The translations under genes and the position numbers were made by a program. DNA of 64,000 nt from Pithys albifrons albifrons. Its lineage: Eukaryota; Chordata; Aves; Passeriformes; Thamnophilidae. The stretch lies in the NCBI RefSeq assembly GCF_047495875.1, contig NC_092466.1, positions 18,720,561 through 18,784,560 on the forward strand. Reading direction: 5' to 3'. Positions 50,044-62,953 of this stretch are shown here, in pieces; position 1 is the first letter of the stretch; every line of letters begins with the position of its first letter. The notes under the pieces are model-generated. The model was not told the DNA's origin, did not search any database, and saw only the letters and a program-made list of their open reading frames with translations.

Positions 50044-53000
50044 GCAGCAGAATATTAAATCCTTCCAACCCACACCAGGTTCTGCTGTCATAAAAGCAAA
50101 ATTTAAAAGCAAACACATACATTTTCACCAGGACATACCAGCTATAGCAGAAACAAGCAGTCAGGCTTCTTCACAGCCACAGTTCCAGTATCTCTTGTTT
50201 TTCTGACCAGGGATCATTCCCAGCTTGGAACACAGACACGCCAGCTGGCTGGACTACCACCATGAGTAAATTCATTTGGAAATGACTGTGCTATCTCAAT
50301 GCCTTACGGATACATCAAAGTGTGCTACATGCACAGCTGGGGTTTGTCTCCCTGCCTGCTGCCAGTAGATGATGTTCCAACTTCTTCCCGCCAGTCTCTT
50401 CATCCATATATTCTTGTCCTTCCTCCACCCTTCAAAAACAAGCTAAATGGTGTATTATTAATGATCTTTTAGTTTAATAGCCACACTATTACAGAAAGTC
50501 TGAAAAGAGGTCATTTCACATGCCAATAATCTGTCCACCAATTCTTCTCTCTTAGTGTCAGATAAGGATGCAAAACATCTTTATTACTATTTTAGTTAAA
50601 TTTAGTTCTCAGGCAAATAACAGGCCCTGACTAGAGCTGAGGGATAGTGCTGGCAAGAAAAATGAGAAAGGATAAGGCATTTCAATCCCAAACTTAATAC
50701 TTGGCAAGTGATATTACCTAGGGCTGCCGACTGTGTTGGGATTGGTTTAGCAGCCAAACCTGGGGAGGAACAGGATAGCTGAGCATCAGGGGATTGTGTT
50801 CTGGACCAGGCATGGAAATTTTCAGGTCTCCTGTAAAAACCTTTAGCACTCCATTGCAGAAAACTTCCTGTAATCTCTGTGACATGGTTTCTGCTTCAGG
50901 CCCTGGAGAATCTTTTTGTCCAAAAAATTTCCCTTGGTGGATTTCCAGTGATGCAGCTGGGAGACAAACTGGGTCCTTCTCATTTGTAACAAAGATGATT
51001 GCAGTCTCTGTTAATTCTTGTTTCCTGTGTTAATGATTTCTTTCCAACAAAGTGCTCTGAGAATTTTTCTTTCAGCATAAAGAGATAAAAAACCCACACC
51101 CCACTGCTTTGGATCTGTTGGCTATTTCTGCCCAGACACAGTGAAGATGGAAGCAGAATATTTTTGTCACTCTGAATTTCTTGGACAGTGAGGGGTTTTT
51201 TATTTGTTTTGATTTTTTTTTTCTGTATGGTTGTAGGATACCTTTCACCCATTTGGAATTTAGCTCTCCCTGTTTCCTGTTCTGGTGATCCTGCTGCCTC
51301 CAGCTGTGATTCTGCAACACAAAGTATTTACAAAATTAAATCCTGGAACCAGAAATCTTTAGCAGCTTGCAGATGCATCCGCACCCTCTCAGCAGTGTTA
51401 GACTAATGATTGAGCTTTGTAAGCTGGTGCAAACTCTAAATTGATCTTAAGTGCCATGACACTAATTTTTGTCTGGTTCTAAACTACTGAGAAAGGTTCT
51501 TTGCCCTCAGACAGCCACTGTCTGCATCCATCATGAAAAATTACAGTGCAGACAAGCCCTGGAACAGAAACACATTTCTTAGGAACTGGAGGGGGAAGAT
51601 CTTCAACCCCCCACCTCTTTTCATGCTTATAAGGAGCCTTTGCCATCAATGACTCTGGACCATTCTAGCTGAAATCAGGTTGCCAGTTTGATTATAATCA
51701 CAGACATTGAGAGGCATTCATAAATTTCCTAATCTGTAACCAAGGCTGGTACTGATGCAAAATCCCCAGAGCTTCCACATCAGGGCTGCCTTCAGAGCAC
51801 CCTGTATGCAGATAAAAATATGTCAGTGCTGGATGTGCTGTAGTAAAGTTGCCATGGGTTGCTCAGAAGCATTGTAAAGTTCATATTTCATAACAATTAG
51901 CTTCAGCAGTGCCCATCTGTTAAGCACTGGTAACAACTGAAGTGTTTCATAGCAGATGTTCTCCCTGAACAAGTGCCTGCTCAGAGTTTGCTGATTTCCT
52001 GGATCACAACTTTATCCTAAATACCTCTGCAAATAATTGCCAAAGGTCAGTTCGGAAGGAATTCCATGGTGTTCTGGGTTTACATTGGTAAGAGAAGTGC
52101 AGAATTGGACTCACTGCACTTTAGCCCTGCTCTCAAACACTGATACAAATCAAGAGGGGAGCCAGTGAAGTGTAAAACAGATGGAAGTGAGATCAAAATA
52201 AATCCTTTCACTCTTACTTCGTAGCACCTCAGATCACAGATGGGAGAGCTGGGATACAGACAAAATATGACAGGAGGTTACTTGAACATCTGGAGTCCAA
52301 ACAAATGGATCTTTATATAAAATAGCATTTAGCAAAGAATGCCTAGGAAATATGAAAACTGGAACTGATCCTGGTTCCATGGAAGTCACTGCCAACATTT
52401 GTTCACATCAGCAATCCTACTCTGATGACATTACAAATGCCATGCCTGAGTTACATCCATTGGTAAATAGAATTTTACAAGCTCTCCTTAAATCTTTCTG
52501 GTAGAATTGACTTTGCCAAAGAAAACTCTGCAAGGATATTTTAGGCAAGGCCCAAATGTCCAGTATTTGGATTCTCTCTTCAAAGACACAAATATCTATG
52601 AGATGTCTAACTCCTCCTGAGAGCCACGGAGAAACAGGCACTTAATTCTGCTTTGTACCTTTGTAGATGTCTCATCGGATTTAGGTTTTGACATAGATGT
52701 TACAATGCCATGGTAATTTAAGGTAACAGTGTTGTCCAACCATTTTTCCTTCAACTTCTTTCAGTGAGATTATCTCACAACTATCCAGCTGTGAAACAGG
52801 GCTAGATGAGCAGTCTTCGTGTCCTTCACATCAATGCCAAGCTGGTGCAGTAAGCTGATCTGGTTGGCTTTGTACTGGAGCTGATAAAGAGCATTCAATT
52901 CACATAACTGTTTGAGTATGAAAGTAAAAGAGAATGTCAGAGAATCAAGGCTGTTGAATGCTTAAATCTCTGCAAGTGACACTGCTGTGCTTTCCCAGAT

Positions 53001-54055
53001 AAGAACATCTACACAGAGCCTCAAACCCAGCTTCTTTGGGAAACTGATCTTTTCAGTTCAGTTAGGGAAAGATGAGAATAGGATGAGAACAGAAGTTAGT
53101 TTCTATAAGTTTTTAGGAAAGGATGCGATAATAAAAAAGATCTTTGGATAACGCAAAAAGAATCTGGAATTCTTGATAGATAATTAGAGTGGACAGGCTC
53201 TGGGTATACAAGTGTGTGTTTATGGTTTATATAATGAAGGACAAATAGACAGTCCAGCCTCTATCCAGCTGGAAATCTGTGTGTAATTAAGAAAGGGAGA
53301 TGTGCTCCCTTCACTACCATTAAGTAGGGTTCTCCCTTGTCTTACTGTCATGGACCAGGATCTGATTTAAACCACGTGCTGTAGCTAGTAACCTCAGATA
53401 AATCAGCACTTTGTGCCTTTCTAGGGTATTATCTGTCATTGCAAGGACATTTAACAAACTGCCTGTGTGGGAATTGCTTGTTTAATCTAAAACAGAAATA
53501 CAGACATCTTGGGGTGGGAAGGCAGAAGCAAGACCAACAGGACTCGTAACAAGTATTTGGAAAGAATTAAAGCAGCTGAGACCTTCCACTGCGGGTGGAG
53601 GTCTGCTCGCATGTGAAAGAGGGAAGTCCTCTGTACTGGAGGTCAGATATGTAGCGCAGGTATACATAGCCAAATCACATCAACTGAGCTTAGTCCTTTC
53701 TGCTGGGTCCTTTCTGCATGGTGACAAAGCTTCCTGTAGGCTTACACCACTGTGTGGCACCTTGCTGACCAAGGCAGAAACTGAAGTCTAACCAGCAATA
53801 CCCCAGCTTTGATGCTAGTCACATTGCTATTTTTGGTGCTCTTGGATCTTGTAGATCTTTTAGGCTTGGATGGTTGGTTGATTTTTCAGTAGGATTGGCT
53901 GGGGGGTTATATACTTAAAATTCATAGATGACCTTTTTATTTTGTTGCAGACTTAAATGAAGAAATTAGATGAGATACAGATTTCAGGCAACTCTGCATG
54001 AATGCTATTCCAAACTGGGATTCTTACTCAGCTCCTGACAAGGGCAGGGAAGGGG

Positions 54056-54212
54056 CATCGTAGAATTTTAGAATAGTTTGGCTTGGGAAGGACCTTTAAA
54101 GGTCCTAGTCCAAACCCCCTGAAATAAACAGGGACACCTTTAATTAGATCATGTTGCTCAGAGTCTGATCCAACCTGACCTTGAATGTTTCCATCAAAGG
54201 ATGGGTCAACTA
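54056..54212 (-). mobile_element. Avian CR1 3' end, antisense
   Basis: This is the best-preserved CR1 end in the window. The plus strand starts with two variant copies of the inverted 8-bp terminal repeat ('tagaattttagaatag'), then 'tttggcttgggaaggacc', 'tttaaaggtcctagtcc', 'aaaccccctgaaataaacag', 'ggacacctttaattagatca', 'tgttgctcagagtctgatcc' and 'aacctgaccttgaatg'. Nearly every block is one or two changes from the avian CR1 consensus, so this copy is younger than the others here. It carries only the last 150-160 bases of the element and no coding sequence. Confidence 0.92.
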
Positions 54213-57165
54213 ACACTTTTCAGTGTAGAGAGAGTATGTATAGAGAAAATCAGTGCAGAGAATTTATTTTTTTTCTATTGCCTCTTCAAATGTAAAATCC
54301 TTATCTGTGGTCCAAGGGGAGTAACCATTTTACGTTCAGGTGCAGCACAGGGGAGGCACATGCCTGCACCTCAGACAGTTCCTTAGTTGTTCATTCAGAT
54401 AGAACTGCATCTTTATTTTGCATTTCAGCTGCTGACTGTTTAAAGAAACCTAAATGTAAATGTGCTAAAGCCAAAAGAGGGTGTCACTAGAATAGACACT
54501 ATGTATAGTGTGTGGCTATTACCAAATGCTGTTAATTGCCTTGGCTGGGCAATCTGCTGTTCCCTCATAGGTCTTTGCTGTGATCCCAGTCTTTGCTCCT
54601 CTTCTGCAATGGAAACATTTCTACCTTATTTATTTTTGCATGAGAAAACATGTTTCCATTCTGAGCCTCTAGATACCACTTGAGTGCCCCCATGACCTCT
54701 CCTCATGGGCCCAGTCCGTGTAAATGACCAGACAAAGGAATGTGGATGAAGGAAGTGCCATAAAGTAGAAATATTGCTAGCTTGTAAATTCCCTCCAGCA
54801 CAGCAAGATTTCAAAATAAACAGAGCTACAGTCACACAGGACAGCATAAGTCAGTGGTGCAAAATTCATCACTGGCTCTTGAAAAGGAGAGTAGTCTGTC
54901 ATCAAAATGAAACTCCTCCAAGAGTCCTGTCTGCCTCAAAACCCTGGCAACAAACCTGTGTTACATTTCCATATAGACTTCGCTTGGCTTTGTTCTCCAG
55001 GTTGCTCCCCTTTTCAAAACTTGTATGAAACTGAATCCCAGATGGGAAGCTGAACTACATTACTTAGTCAGGTCACTGGGATTTGGTGGCTTCCCTATCC
55101 TTTGGGTGGCTTTTGCAAAAATACACAGCTTTTGTTCTAACTGTGCTCCTCCCGCCTGCAGCATGAGTGTATCTGCATCTCTAGTACCTGGCAGACCAGC
55201 CATGAGTACTGCCTGCTGCTGGATGCTGGGATTGCCTAGGCAGGTTCAAGTGTCTTTTGCTACTGGATCTGCTCAGCTGCAGATCACTCTTGCTTCTGCT
55301 TCAGCAACACTTCTGCCTCTGTTTATAAGGGCTCAAGACCCCTTCTGAAAAGATTGTCCTGATGCCAGATAATTCCTGGATATTTGAAGAAGAAGGCTTA
55401 TGCACTACACAGACTGTCAGCTTCTAAGTGCAGTGTGCAGTCTTCTGCTGTTGGCCATGCTTAAGAAGAGGAAGGTTTGTCCTTGGATTGCGAACTTTAT
55501 GAAGAGAAAAAAACTTTCTCCTAATTCGCTCTGACAGATAGTGTACAATTGCCCATGTGACAGCTTATCAAAAAAAAATCCATAAGATGTCAAGGAGTGG
55601 GATCAAATTGAGATTCTTTGAAACAAAATGTTAATTCTGAAACACAAGTAAAAGCATGTATCTCTACTTCAGACATCAGTCCCCACTCAGAAGCCTGTCT
55701 TAGGACTCAGAGCAATGGAATAAACAGACTGGCAAACAGATATAGATTTTTATTTTTCAACAGTTTTTGGGTGTATGTTGGAGATTTTTCAGAAGTTGAA
55801 TTTAAGGAACTTTTGATGAGCTTGTACTGCTGGTTGAAAAATATGCCATTTTTACACAAAACATACTGCCTTTCCACTGTGATCCAGTATCCTCCTGCTC
55901 TTCTCCCCAGACTCTGCTGTAAATAATTTGGTTTGTTTACTTAGTGAAAAATTGAATGTTTCAAAGGCACTGAGACTTTTTTCTCCTCATCAAGAGCTCA
56001 AATTTCTACTGAAAAAGCTTTGATGAGAACTTTTCAATCAGATTGAATGAAAAAAAAAAGATGAGGGAGGAAAACATGACTGTTTTTTCTTGAAACATAC
56101 AACAGAGTTCCTTAATATTGGTTGTGGGAATAAAGAAGAAAGTGTCTGCCTTTGATCTGAAGGGAATCCTACAGCTTTCCTGAATTCTGCCAGCTGCTCC
56201 AATTCTGCAGTTCCACTCAGACAAAACCCTACATTATGATTGAGCCTGAAACCAACATAAACAATCCTGTGCCCTTTTACCCTTGCTTTTAGAAGATGGA
56301 GTATCAGTGGAGCTGAAAATTTACTCAGTACATCTAAATGAAGTGTAACCTTCCAGAGTGATATGGCACCATCTAGATAACCCCATTCAAGTGGAAATAG
56401 ATGAAGGATGACACTGAAGACTGTATGATGGGGCTGTAGCTGATATTCCTGCTTGTGGCTTCTGTACTAGCCCCACTGGACATGCAAACACCAAAAGGTT
56501 TGTCATTACCAAATCGGGAAAAACTCCCCAAAACTAAAAGCTAAAATTTTTGTTTGTAAGTAAATTATAAGAAATTAATTATACCATAAAATGTATCACG
56601 CAAGAACAAGTTAGGGATAAATGGATAAAGAATAAATTGAGGCTGCAATTAAGAGAAAATCCTTAACTTTTCATCGTTCAGACCTTGAAAGACTTTGTCA
56701 GCAGACTGGGTGAAAGAGGTGTGCAATAAGAGGGTTGTTTCTGTGATTATGCTGTCTGGACTCAGACCAGAAGAGCCTTCCTTTTATTGTGTAATCTTGA
56801 AGTCCACGAACGCAGATGTACTTTTTAACTTCCACAGCTTTATAGCTCTTAGAAATAAAATGTTTTCTATGAAAACATGAGAGAGGAGCTAGTATTGGTC
56901 ACAGAGCACAGAGATCATGAAAGTTATGTCTGATGAATCAGAGACATTTCCATAGAGTACAGGACATGGATAGCAGATATTTCTAAGCCCTCCCTCCTGA
57001 ATGCAAGGTCATTGCTCAGGAAGGACTTCATGGGATGTCTTGTGTAGTGTCTCATAAAGGTACAGATTCTACATGCCCAAGGACATTTCTAGTGCTTATA
57101 CATCTTTAATGGACCATGTGGGATGCACTCTTCTATCAGGTGCTTCCAGTGGAGTGGCACATGTG

Positions 57166-57260
57166 GGAAGGGCAGAATGAGAAAAAGGAGAGGCAGAATA
57201 GAGGCAGAGCAGAAAAATGAAGACAGAAAAGGAAGAAAAAGGCAGAGAGAAGTAGAGAGC
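57166..57260. repeat. Purine-rich tract
   Basis: About 95 bases dominated by A and G on the plus strand (words such as GGCAGA, AGAAAA and GGAAGAAAAA), with scattered T and C. It explains the Ser/Phe/Leu-rich open frame on the other strand. Confidence 0.75.
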
Positions 57261-58675
57261 TGCAGAAGCATAGATTAAAAAAATGTGGAAATGAAGTAAG
57301 TGTGAGGTGAGTAAAGGGGTGCGAAGGAGCATAAAAGTGTGGCAGAGATAAGAAATGGGGAGACTAGACAGAAGGGCCAGCTGCTGAGCATGCCGTAAGC
57401 AAACTCTGGGCTTGCAGACAGTGGAAATTGAGGAAGATGAAATCTCTAAGTTAGGTCCTAGTGCAAGTACTAGGTAGTTCTTGGTCATCTATCTGTGCCC
57501 ATGCTTCACAACAGTTTCCTGACTCGCTGCTGTGGGCTGTTTTCCCTAATGAGCATTACCCTCCCTCCATCTCTTCCAGCCTCATACCCCTAGTAGAGTA
57601 AATGTTTGGTAAATTCCTATTTCTCTTGTTTTGTAGCATCTGGAGTTAGGGATGAATAAAGCCCTTCAGGCTGGGAGGTTTTGGAAAGAAGCCCCACACT
57701 CACTGGGCCCTTCGCCAGTGAGTTAATCCTTTCTGTATTGACCCTTCTAGAAGCAGCAGTCCCAGGCCACCAAGGATTTGATAGCCTTGAACTCTCCATG
57801 CCTGGAACTGTGCTTGTTGCTCTTTAGTGCTGCTCTCTTCCCAGCAATTTCCTCCCAAACCCCCAAACGGCAAAGCAAGGGCAATACAGATCAGCCATAT
57901 TAATCCTCATTTTCTCAATCAATGTTTCGGTGCAATAGTCAGGATAGAAGATGCTGTACCATGTGCTTCAGCCCCTTTTGTTTATGTTGCTGCTGCCTTG
58001 CATATGTACATGCCAGAAACTCTGCACTTCCCCATAGACACTTGAGGGCTTTCCCAGGGCCATTCGCTGTAAGCTGCATAGATCGTTGCAACATCCCATA
58101 CCCATTTGCCCCAAGTGTGGAAATAAATGAAGCTGGGCTTGGACAGAGCTGAAGATAGAGAGCAGGAAGTGGGGCTGGCTGAGCTGCATGTGTAAGCATG
58201 TGTGTTCATGGGGGTTACAGGCATGCCCAGGGCAATTCAATGCAGTGTGCAAGAGCATGCATGTGCTGTATGAATGTTTGTTCTGTGTCCCATGAGGAAT
58301 TTGGGGTTGGTTCCATGACTTGGAGTAGGTAAATGGAAGGCTGAGAATATTAATTATCTCTGGCAACATCTGCAAGTCTCTTAGCTTTCACAAAGAGCCA
58401 TTGCAGCTGAGGATCACTGCAGCCATGGCAGTAATCTGCACTGCTTGAGAGCATTTAGTACAGACTTTCTGTGTAATCCCAAATTCCATAAATAGCTCTC
58501 AATGCCGTAGTACTCCTTGAGCAGCTGTTTTCCAAAGGCCAGAACACTCGTGCCAGGCACTGAAGTTAGCTGGAGCTGGTAGCACTCAGCAGCAGTAAGC
58601 AAGGTTTGGCTTTGCAGACACTGCCTCAGCCAAAAGGAAAGGACACTCTTGCAGCCATTGTCCAGAATAACACTC

Positions 58676-58715
58676 TGCCTTGGTTCCTCCATCCTTAAAA
58701 TGGGAATAAAAAGAC
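58676..58715 (-). repeat. Possible MIR-like fragment, antisense
   Basis: The plus strand reads 'tgccttggttcctccatcc', then 'ttaaaatgggaataaaaaga'. It parallels the antisense MIR phrase 'gcctcagtttcctcatctgtaaaatgggaataat'. The match is better than the other two MIR-like scraps in this window but still short. Confidence 0.45.
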
Positions 58716-58911
58716 AGAATAGAATCCTCTGTGTGGGATTTGGATGCCTAGATATAGGCTTCTAATGCTGTTTGGAGGAGCTCAGGTATGCAGGATGCCT
58801 GCCAGGTGATAAGAAGTTTATAGACCTAGGTATTTTGAGATGGCAACTGGAGGCCAGGCAGATACCCCACAAACCCACAGTTACCAGATGTCTCCATTCA
58901 GGTAACTGACT

Positions 58912-58927
58912 CCCCCCTCCCCCCCCC
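58912..58927. repeat. Poly-C run with one interruption
   Basis: Six C, one T, nine C. It is the second long G/C homopolymer of the window after the G14 run at 8150-8163, here with C on the plus strand. Confidence 0.9.
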
Positions 58928-60741
58928 TTTCATAAAGTCTATGAGGTGCTAAGAACTCCACAGCATGGCCTACACAGAGGTATATTTCATAGAGCCAACA
59001 CAGCTGATTTCTTCTTCACCTGTATTGTAGACAACACTCTGGCAGGTTTCATCTCACTGGCACATGTTAGGAGGAGTGCAGAGAAGCATCTGCCACCTGG
59101 GATTTTCTTCCACAAATAAAAACTAAGCCCAAGGGGGTTTATGACCTTTAAACAACTTACTCTTGCTCCTGCACCCCAGCTGCAGGCAGTCCACCTGGCC
59201 AGGGTGTTTGCTTGGGAGGAAAAAGCTACCTTCTGTGGGAGCTCTGAAAGGCTTTTGTTTCCACATCAGATCTCCTGTTTGAGAGTGCATGCAACACCTC
59301 CAAGAAACGTAAAAAGGGAAACTACAACCCCCACAGAACTGATGAGGCTGTAAATCCAGAGTCTTCTTGTGTCATTTACAAGTCAGCTCATCAGATACTC
59401 GTGCAGAGTGGCTTGGGCTAGGTGCATTCCTTTTCCTCCTTTCCTCAGTTATAGGAGAAGGAAATGTTTGCACGGGATGTGGTTCTGAGAAAAGAGATTG
59501 TGAAAAAAACAGCATTTATGCCCGTAGATGGGCATACTACAGAAATGCATTTTGTTTTTTCTCACAAGAAAAACTAGTTGGTTATAATCCACCAGCTAGA
59601 CATAGGGAGAAACACCACTGTAGCCTCTCAGATTCAGTATTCTAGGACCAATCTTTCATGCCTAAAGTCTCTCTTTGCTCTGAATTCCCTGACTCCCTGG
59701 TGCATGCTGTCATAGCAGCTCTACCACTTTGACTTTTATGATTAGGTTATTGAGAGGTTCTTTATGGCACAGGGACAGGAAGGTTAAATATTATTCTTTT
59801 TTTCCAGGTGTTCTACATTTTATCTTCAGGGCAGACATTTACTGTTCTATAAATTCCAACTGCAGTTTTTTTCAGATATTGCAGGAGCTAAAAAAAGTTC
59901 TTTGTAATCAGAGTGGGGTGGGGAAGGAAGCTGGATTTTGTTTTTTAATGGAGAACAGTGCAATTTTTTTTTTAAATAGAGTCTATATAAACAGTTTTTT
60001 CTTTCTACTGAAGTTTCTGATTCCCTGCTAAAATCAAATGATGCTCGACCGGCTTGAAACTGCTGAAATCAGTGGGATACTAGGAGTTTCACATCCTTGT
60101 TGGAGCTGCGCCCAGACTGGGCCATCTGCCGAGAGGGTATGCTGCAGGAAGCTTCAGCCATGCCTCTACCCTCCATCCAAGAGTATCTGCTCTTGACCAT
60201 GGCCGGAGAGGGGATTCTGGACTACTTACACTTTGATCTGAAATAATGTGTCCTTTGCACTGCTCTCATGCATCTTCCTCTGCATTCTTTGCATCTGTAA
60301 ATGTCATAGTGTATGTTAGGTGGTTGTGCTGTGTCAGTGAAGTCCTGCCCCTCTGTAACACACCAAGATTAGGTCCAACACCAGACCTGACCCCAAACAC
60401 TCAACACCAAGGGAGCTGCATCAGGGCAGGATGAGGGTAACATACCAGCCAGACTTGCACTGGGCACTTCATTGCATGTAGGGAGTTTCCAGCTGTGAAG
60501 CTCCAACAGAGGTTGACACTTCTATGCTGTGTTTGCTCTGTGGAGTGGGAGCAGGGCCAAGGATCGAGGCCTCCACCTGGGATATACTGTCAGAGCTTTG
60601 TGTACATGCTAAATTAGCACATACAGAAAAGCTGTAAGTAAACTGTGCTGCAGATACTGGGGAATTAATTGTATGCATGTCTGAATGGGGTAACTATGCC
60701 AAATTTAAACACTGACTTTATTCCCTTGTGGAAAACTGAAG

Positions 60742-60804
60742 CTCTTAGAGCTTAGCTTAATGTATATGTCACGTTCTTAGATCTTAGCTTAATGTACATG
60801 TCGC
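60742..60804. repeat. 32-base tandem duplication
   Basis: Two adjacent copies, 60742-60772 and 60774-60804, share 'cttagcttaatgtatatgtc' and 'cttagcttaatgtacatgtc' at a period of 32 bases. The copies differ at only a few positions, so the duplication is fairly recent. No gene or transposon explains it. Confidence 0.88.
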
Positions 60805-61374
60805 AAAACAAGAAGGTGCAGGGGTTTAAATACATACAAGCATTTTGAGCTGGTTCTTTTTTCCTGAAAATGTGAGCAGTCACTGAAAATTAGAAGAAAT
60901 GCAAACTGTCTGACAGATTTTCTTCTAAATTGTCTTGTTAGATCTCAGTGTTTTTTACTGAATTTACTAATGTGTTCTGAGGAACCAATTCCTTCAGACT
61001 TAGAGTTATGAATATACTGATTTTTCTGAGATCAGTAATTCTGAATAACTCCTAAAAATGAGATTACAAGGCCTTCTCCGATGTCTTTGTCATATGTTTA
61101 CTGTTTGGGCCACTGTGTTCCAGTCTGGTCAATGAAAATCATGGCTGAACTTCTTGACATGAAGTTCAGTCTGTATGAATCCCTTACATGTATGGTCTTT
61201 GCCAGGTTGAAAAAAGCATGCAAATTGCTTTTGTTGAGGCTAACAAAGCAACAAATGCTTAAAAATATAAAACCAGCTGCACATCAACAAATATCAGTCC
61301 CTATCTGTGAACTGAGATACAAGGGTAACATTTTTGGGACTTATGACATAGGACAATAAAATCACATGAACCTT

Positions 61375-61712
61375 TGTCATTTGATTGTGTAGTTCAAAGA
61401 GTAAATGGAAACTATCTCCAGAGAGGAATATTGTAAAGTAGTAAATTAGTGTAAGTAGAATTTTAGTTCTGCAGAAGGGAGGATTTAAAAATAGAGACAT
61501 TAGGAAGAAAAGATTTCTGATGATAAGACATATTAGATTATAGAAAGGTCTCCTGAGGGGAGAAATAGAAGCTGAATCTCTAAAAACCTTTAAGAACCAA
61601 TTGAATACAATGGCAATAAATCTTCAATAAGAAAAAACCCTGCACTGTGAGAAAAAAAGGGCTAGATGGCTTTACTCTACTTCTCCAGGTCCTGTAACTG
61701 AATGACTCCTTG
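61375..61712 (+). mobile_element. Old CR1 LINE 3' region, sense
   Basis: The plus strand follows sense CR1 3' sequence. Landmarks in order are 'gagacattaggaagaaaaga', 'aggtctcctgagggga', 'gaagctgaatctctaaaaac', 'ctttaagaaccaattga', 'ccctgcactgtgag', 'agggctagatggcttt' and 'ctccaggtcctgtaactgaa'. In the family these correspond to the segments ending in 'gactagatgatcttt...aggtcccttccaactc'. The terminal 8-bp repeat is lost or unrecognisable. No ORF2 motif is visible upstream, so the copy is 5'-truncated. The start is approximate. Confidence 0.8.
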
Positions 61713-62737
61713 ATGCTCTTTGTGGATGGTTGAAGTTTTATAAGCAGCTGGGGATCCATTAAGTTGAAAGATACTGTGGGAGTACCAACTGGTCTTACTC
61801 CCTCTGTGTTTCAGTATGTATGGTGATAATCTCCTGAAACACATATTTAGGCCCAAATTCCGAAGCAGAAATTAGGAAGAGTAACTACAACCACAAGACC
61901 AGAGCTACTCCAAAGAGAAGAAATGACTAAGCTGATATTTCTGAGAGCATCTTGGAGGAGAGTGTGTACTTCAGGGGTGTGTTTCTGGCCAAGTGTTTTG
62001 CTCTGAATGAGCAAAGGTTTAGGAGCTGGTTTTGAAAAATTCAGTTATGCAATAGAATTTTTTTTACGATCCAGTTAGGCTCTGAGTAAAATACTACTCC
62101 AGCAAGTGAGTAAATGAAGGCATTTAGTGTGTCCCAGTTTTCAGGCCCAGCTTAGGCCTGGACCTGTAAGACACGTGTTCCTGTGTGAGTGACATGTATG
62201 GTAAGTGAAGTTAATGATTGTTTATTGCAATCTAAACATTTTTGCCATCTGGCAAATTTAGACAACGAATGCCAGAACAGTTCCAGCAAATGAAATGTTT
62301 CCATCACCACAAACAAGTTGTTTGCTGGATCTTGCTTCAATGTGAAATTAATACAGCTGCCCATAGACCAGAAAACAAATCTCTAAATGAAAACTAGATT
62401 TAGTTTACATTATCTGCCTTGTCAGCCCTCTGGGTATTCCATGAATATGCTGCCCAGGCACTAATGCCTGGCTCTGGGCACACAGCACACTATCTTTTCC
62501 TTTCCACTTGATTCTTTTTCTTTTCTTGCTCATTTTTTATCTTACCAATTACTCTGGTCTTTTATGTGATGAGACTGTAGTTACTATTTTCTAAAATGGC
62601 TATATTCATGGTTTTAACTGATAATAGGATTTTTTTCAAAGCAGCACTAAAACAATGGTGGTTTTAAATTATAAAAAAGTATTTTAAAAATATCCATTTT
62701 CAGACTTTTCCTAAATATTTACATAAAGGGGGAGGTT
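61713..62737. other. Unique DNA, no gene recognised
   Basis: No gene, RNA gene or repeat is recognised. Frames are at most 70 codons. The last 250 bases become very AT-rich toward the purine tract that follows. Confidence 0.65.
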
Positions 62738-62867
62738 GAGAAAAATTAAAAAAAATGAAAAGAAAAAGATAAAGGGAAAAGGAAATAAAATTAAAAGAAA
62801 AAGAAAAAAGAAACAAAAATAAAAAGAGAAAGAAAAAGAAAAGGAAAAATAGAAAAAGAAAGAAAAC
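62738..62867. repeat. Purine-rich A/G tract, 130 bases
   Basis: The plus strand is almost wholly A and G (AAAGAAAA, GGAAAA and GAAAAAG words) with a few T and C. Its complement gives a Phe/Leu/Ser-only frame (62700-62957, minus) that is not a gene. Long purine runs of this kind disfavour nucleosomes and can adopt triplex structures. It lies about 75-90 bases left of the CTCF-like motif and about 110 bases left of the CpG patch. Confidence 0.9.
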
Positions 62868-62953
62868 TTTTAAAAACTGAAAGCGAAATGCAAATAAAGT
62901 ACGAGGAAAGGTGTTCCATGGTGTTTGCTTCCTAGCCAGAGCTCGGTCTTCAG

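Larger units (their letters stand above)
44791..54055. other. Unique DNA, no gene recognised
   Basis: More than 9 kb without a gene that I can recognise. The longest frames (109 codons at 45564-45893 minus; 105 codons at 48617-48934 plus) have no recognisable domain, and the second is overlapped by a 74-codon antisense frame. An A/C-type tract (46693-46730) and a poly-A run (50030-50043) are listed separately. A phrase near 52230-52280 faintly recalls MIR but is not callable. Confidence 0.65.
54213..61374. other. Unique DNA, no gene recognised
   Basis: No gene is identified. A purine-rich stretch at 57166-57260 gives the opposite strand a low-complexity 130-codon frame (57096-57488, minus). 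The interval 57800-58400 has overlapping frames on both strands of up to 135 codons, none of them recognisable. Also present are a C6-T-C9 run at 58912-58927, a MIR-like scrap at 58676-58715 and a 32-base tandem duplication at 60742-60804. A 92-codon frame at 61081-61359 abuts the next CR1 but shows no reverse transcriptase motifs. Confidence 0.65.

Noticed and set aside
57096..57488. 130-codon minus-strand frame rich in Leu, Ser and Phe
   Set aside because: It is the complement of a purine-rich low-complexity tract and not a protein gene.
61081..61359. 92-codon frame just upstream of a sense CR1 end, considered as CR1 ORF2
   Set aside because: None of the reverse transcriptase or C-terminal ORF2 phrases can be read in it.
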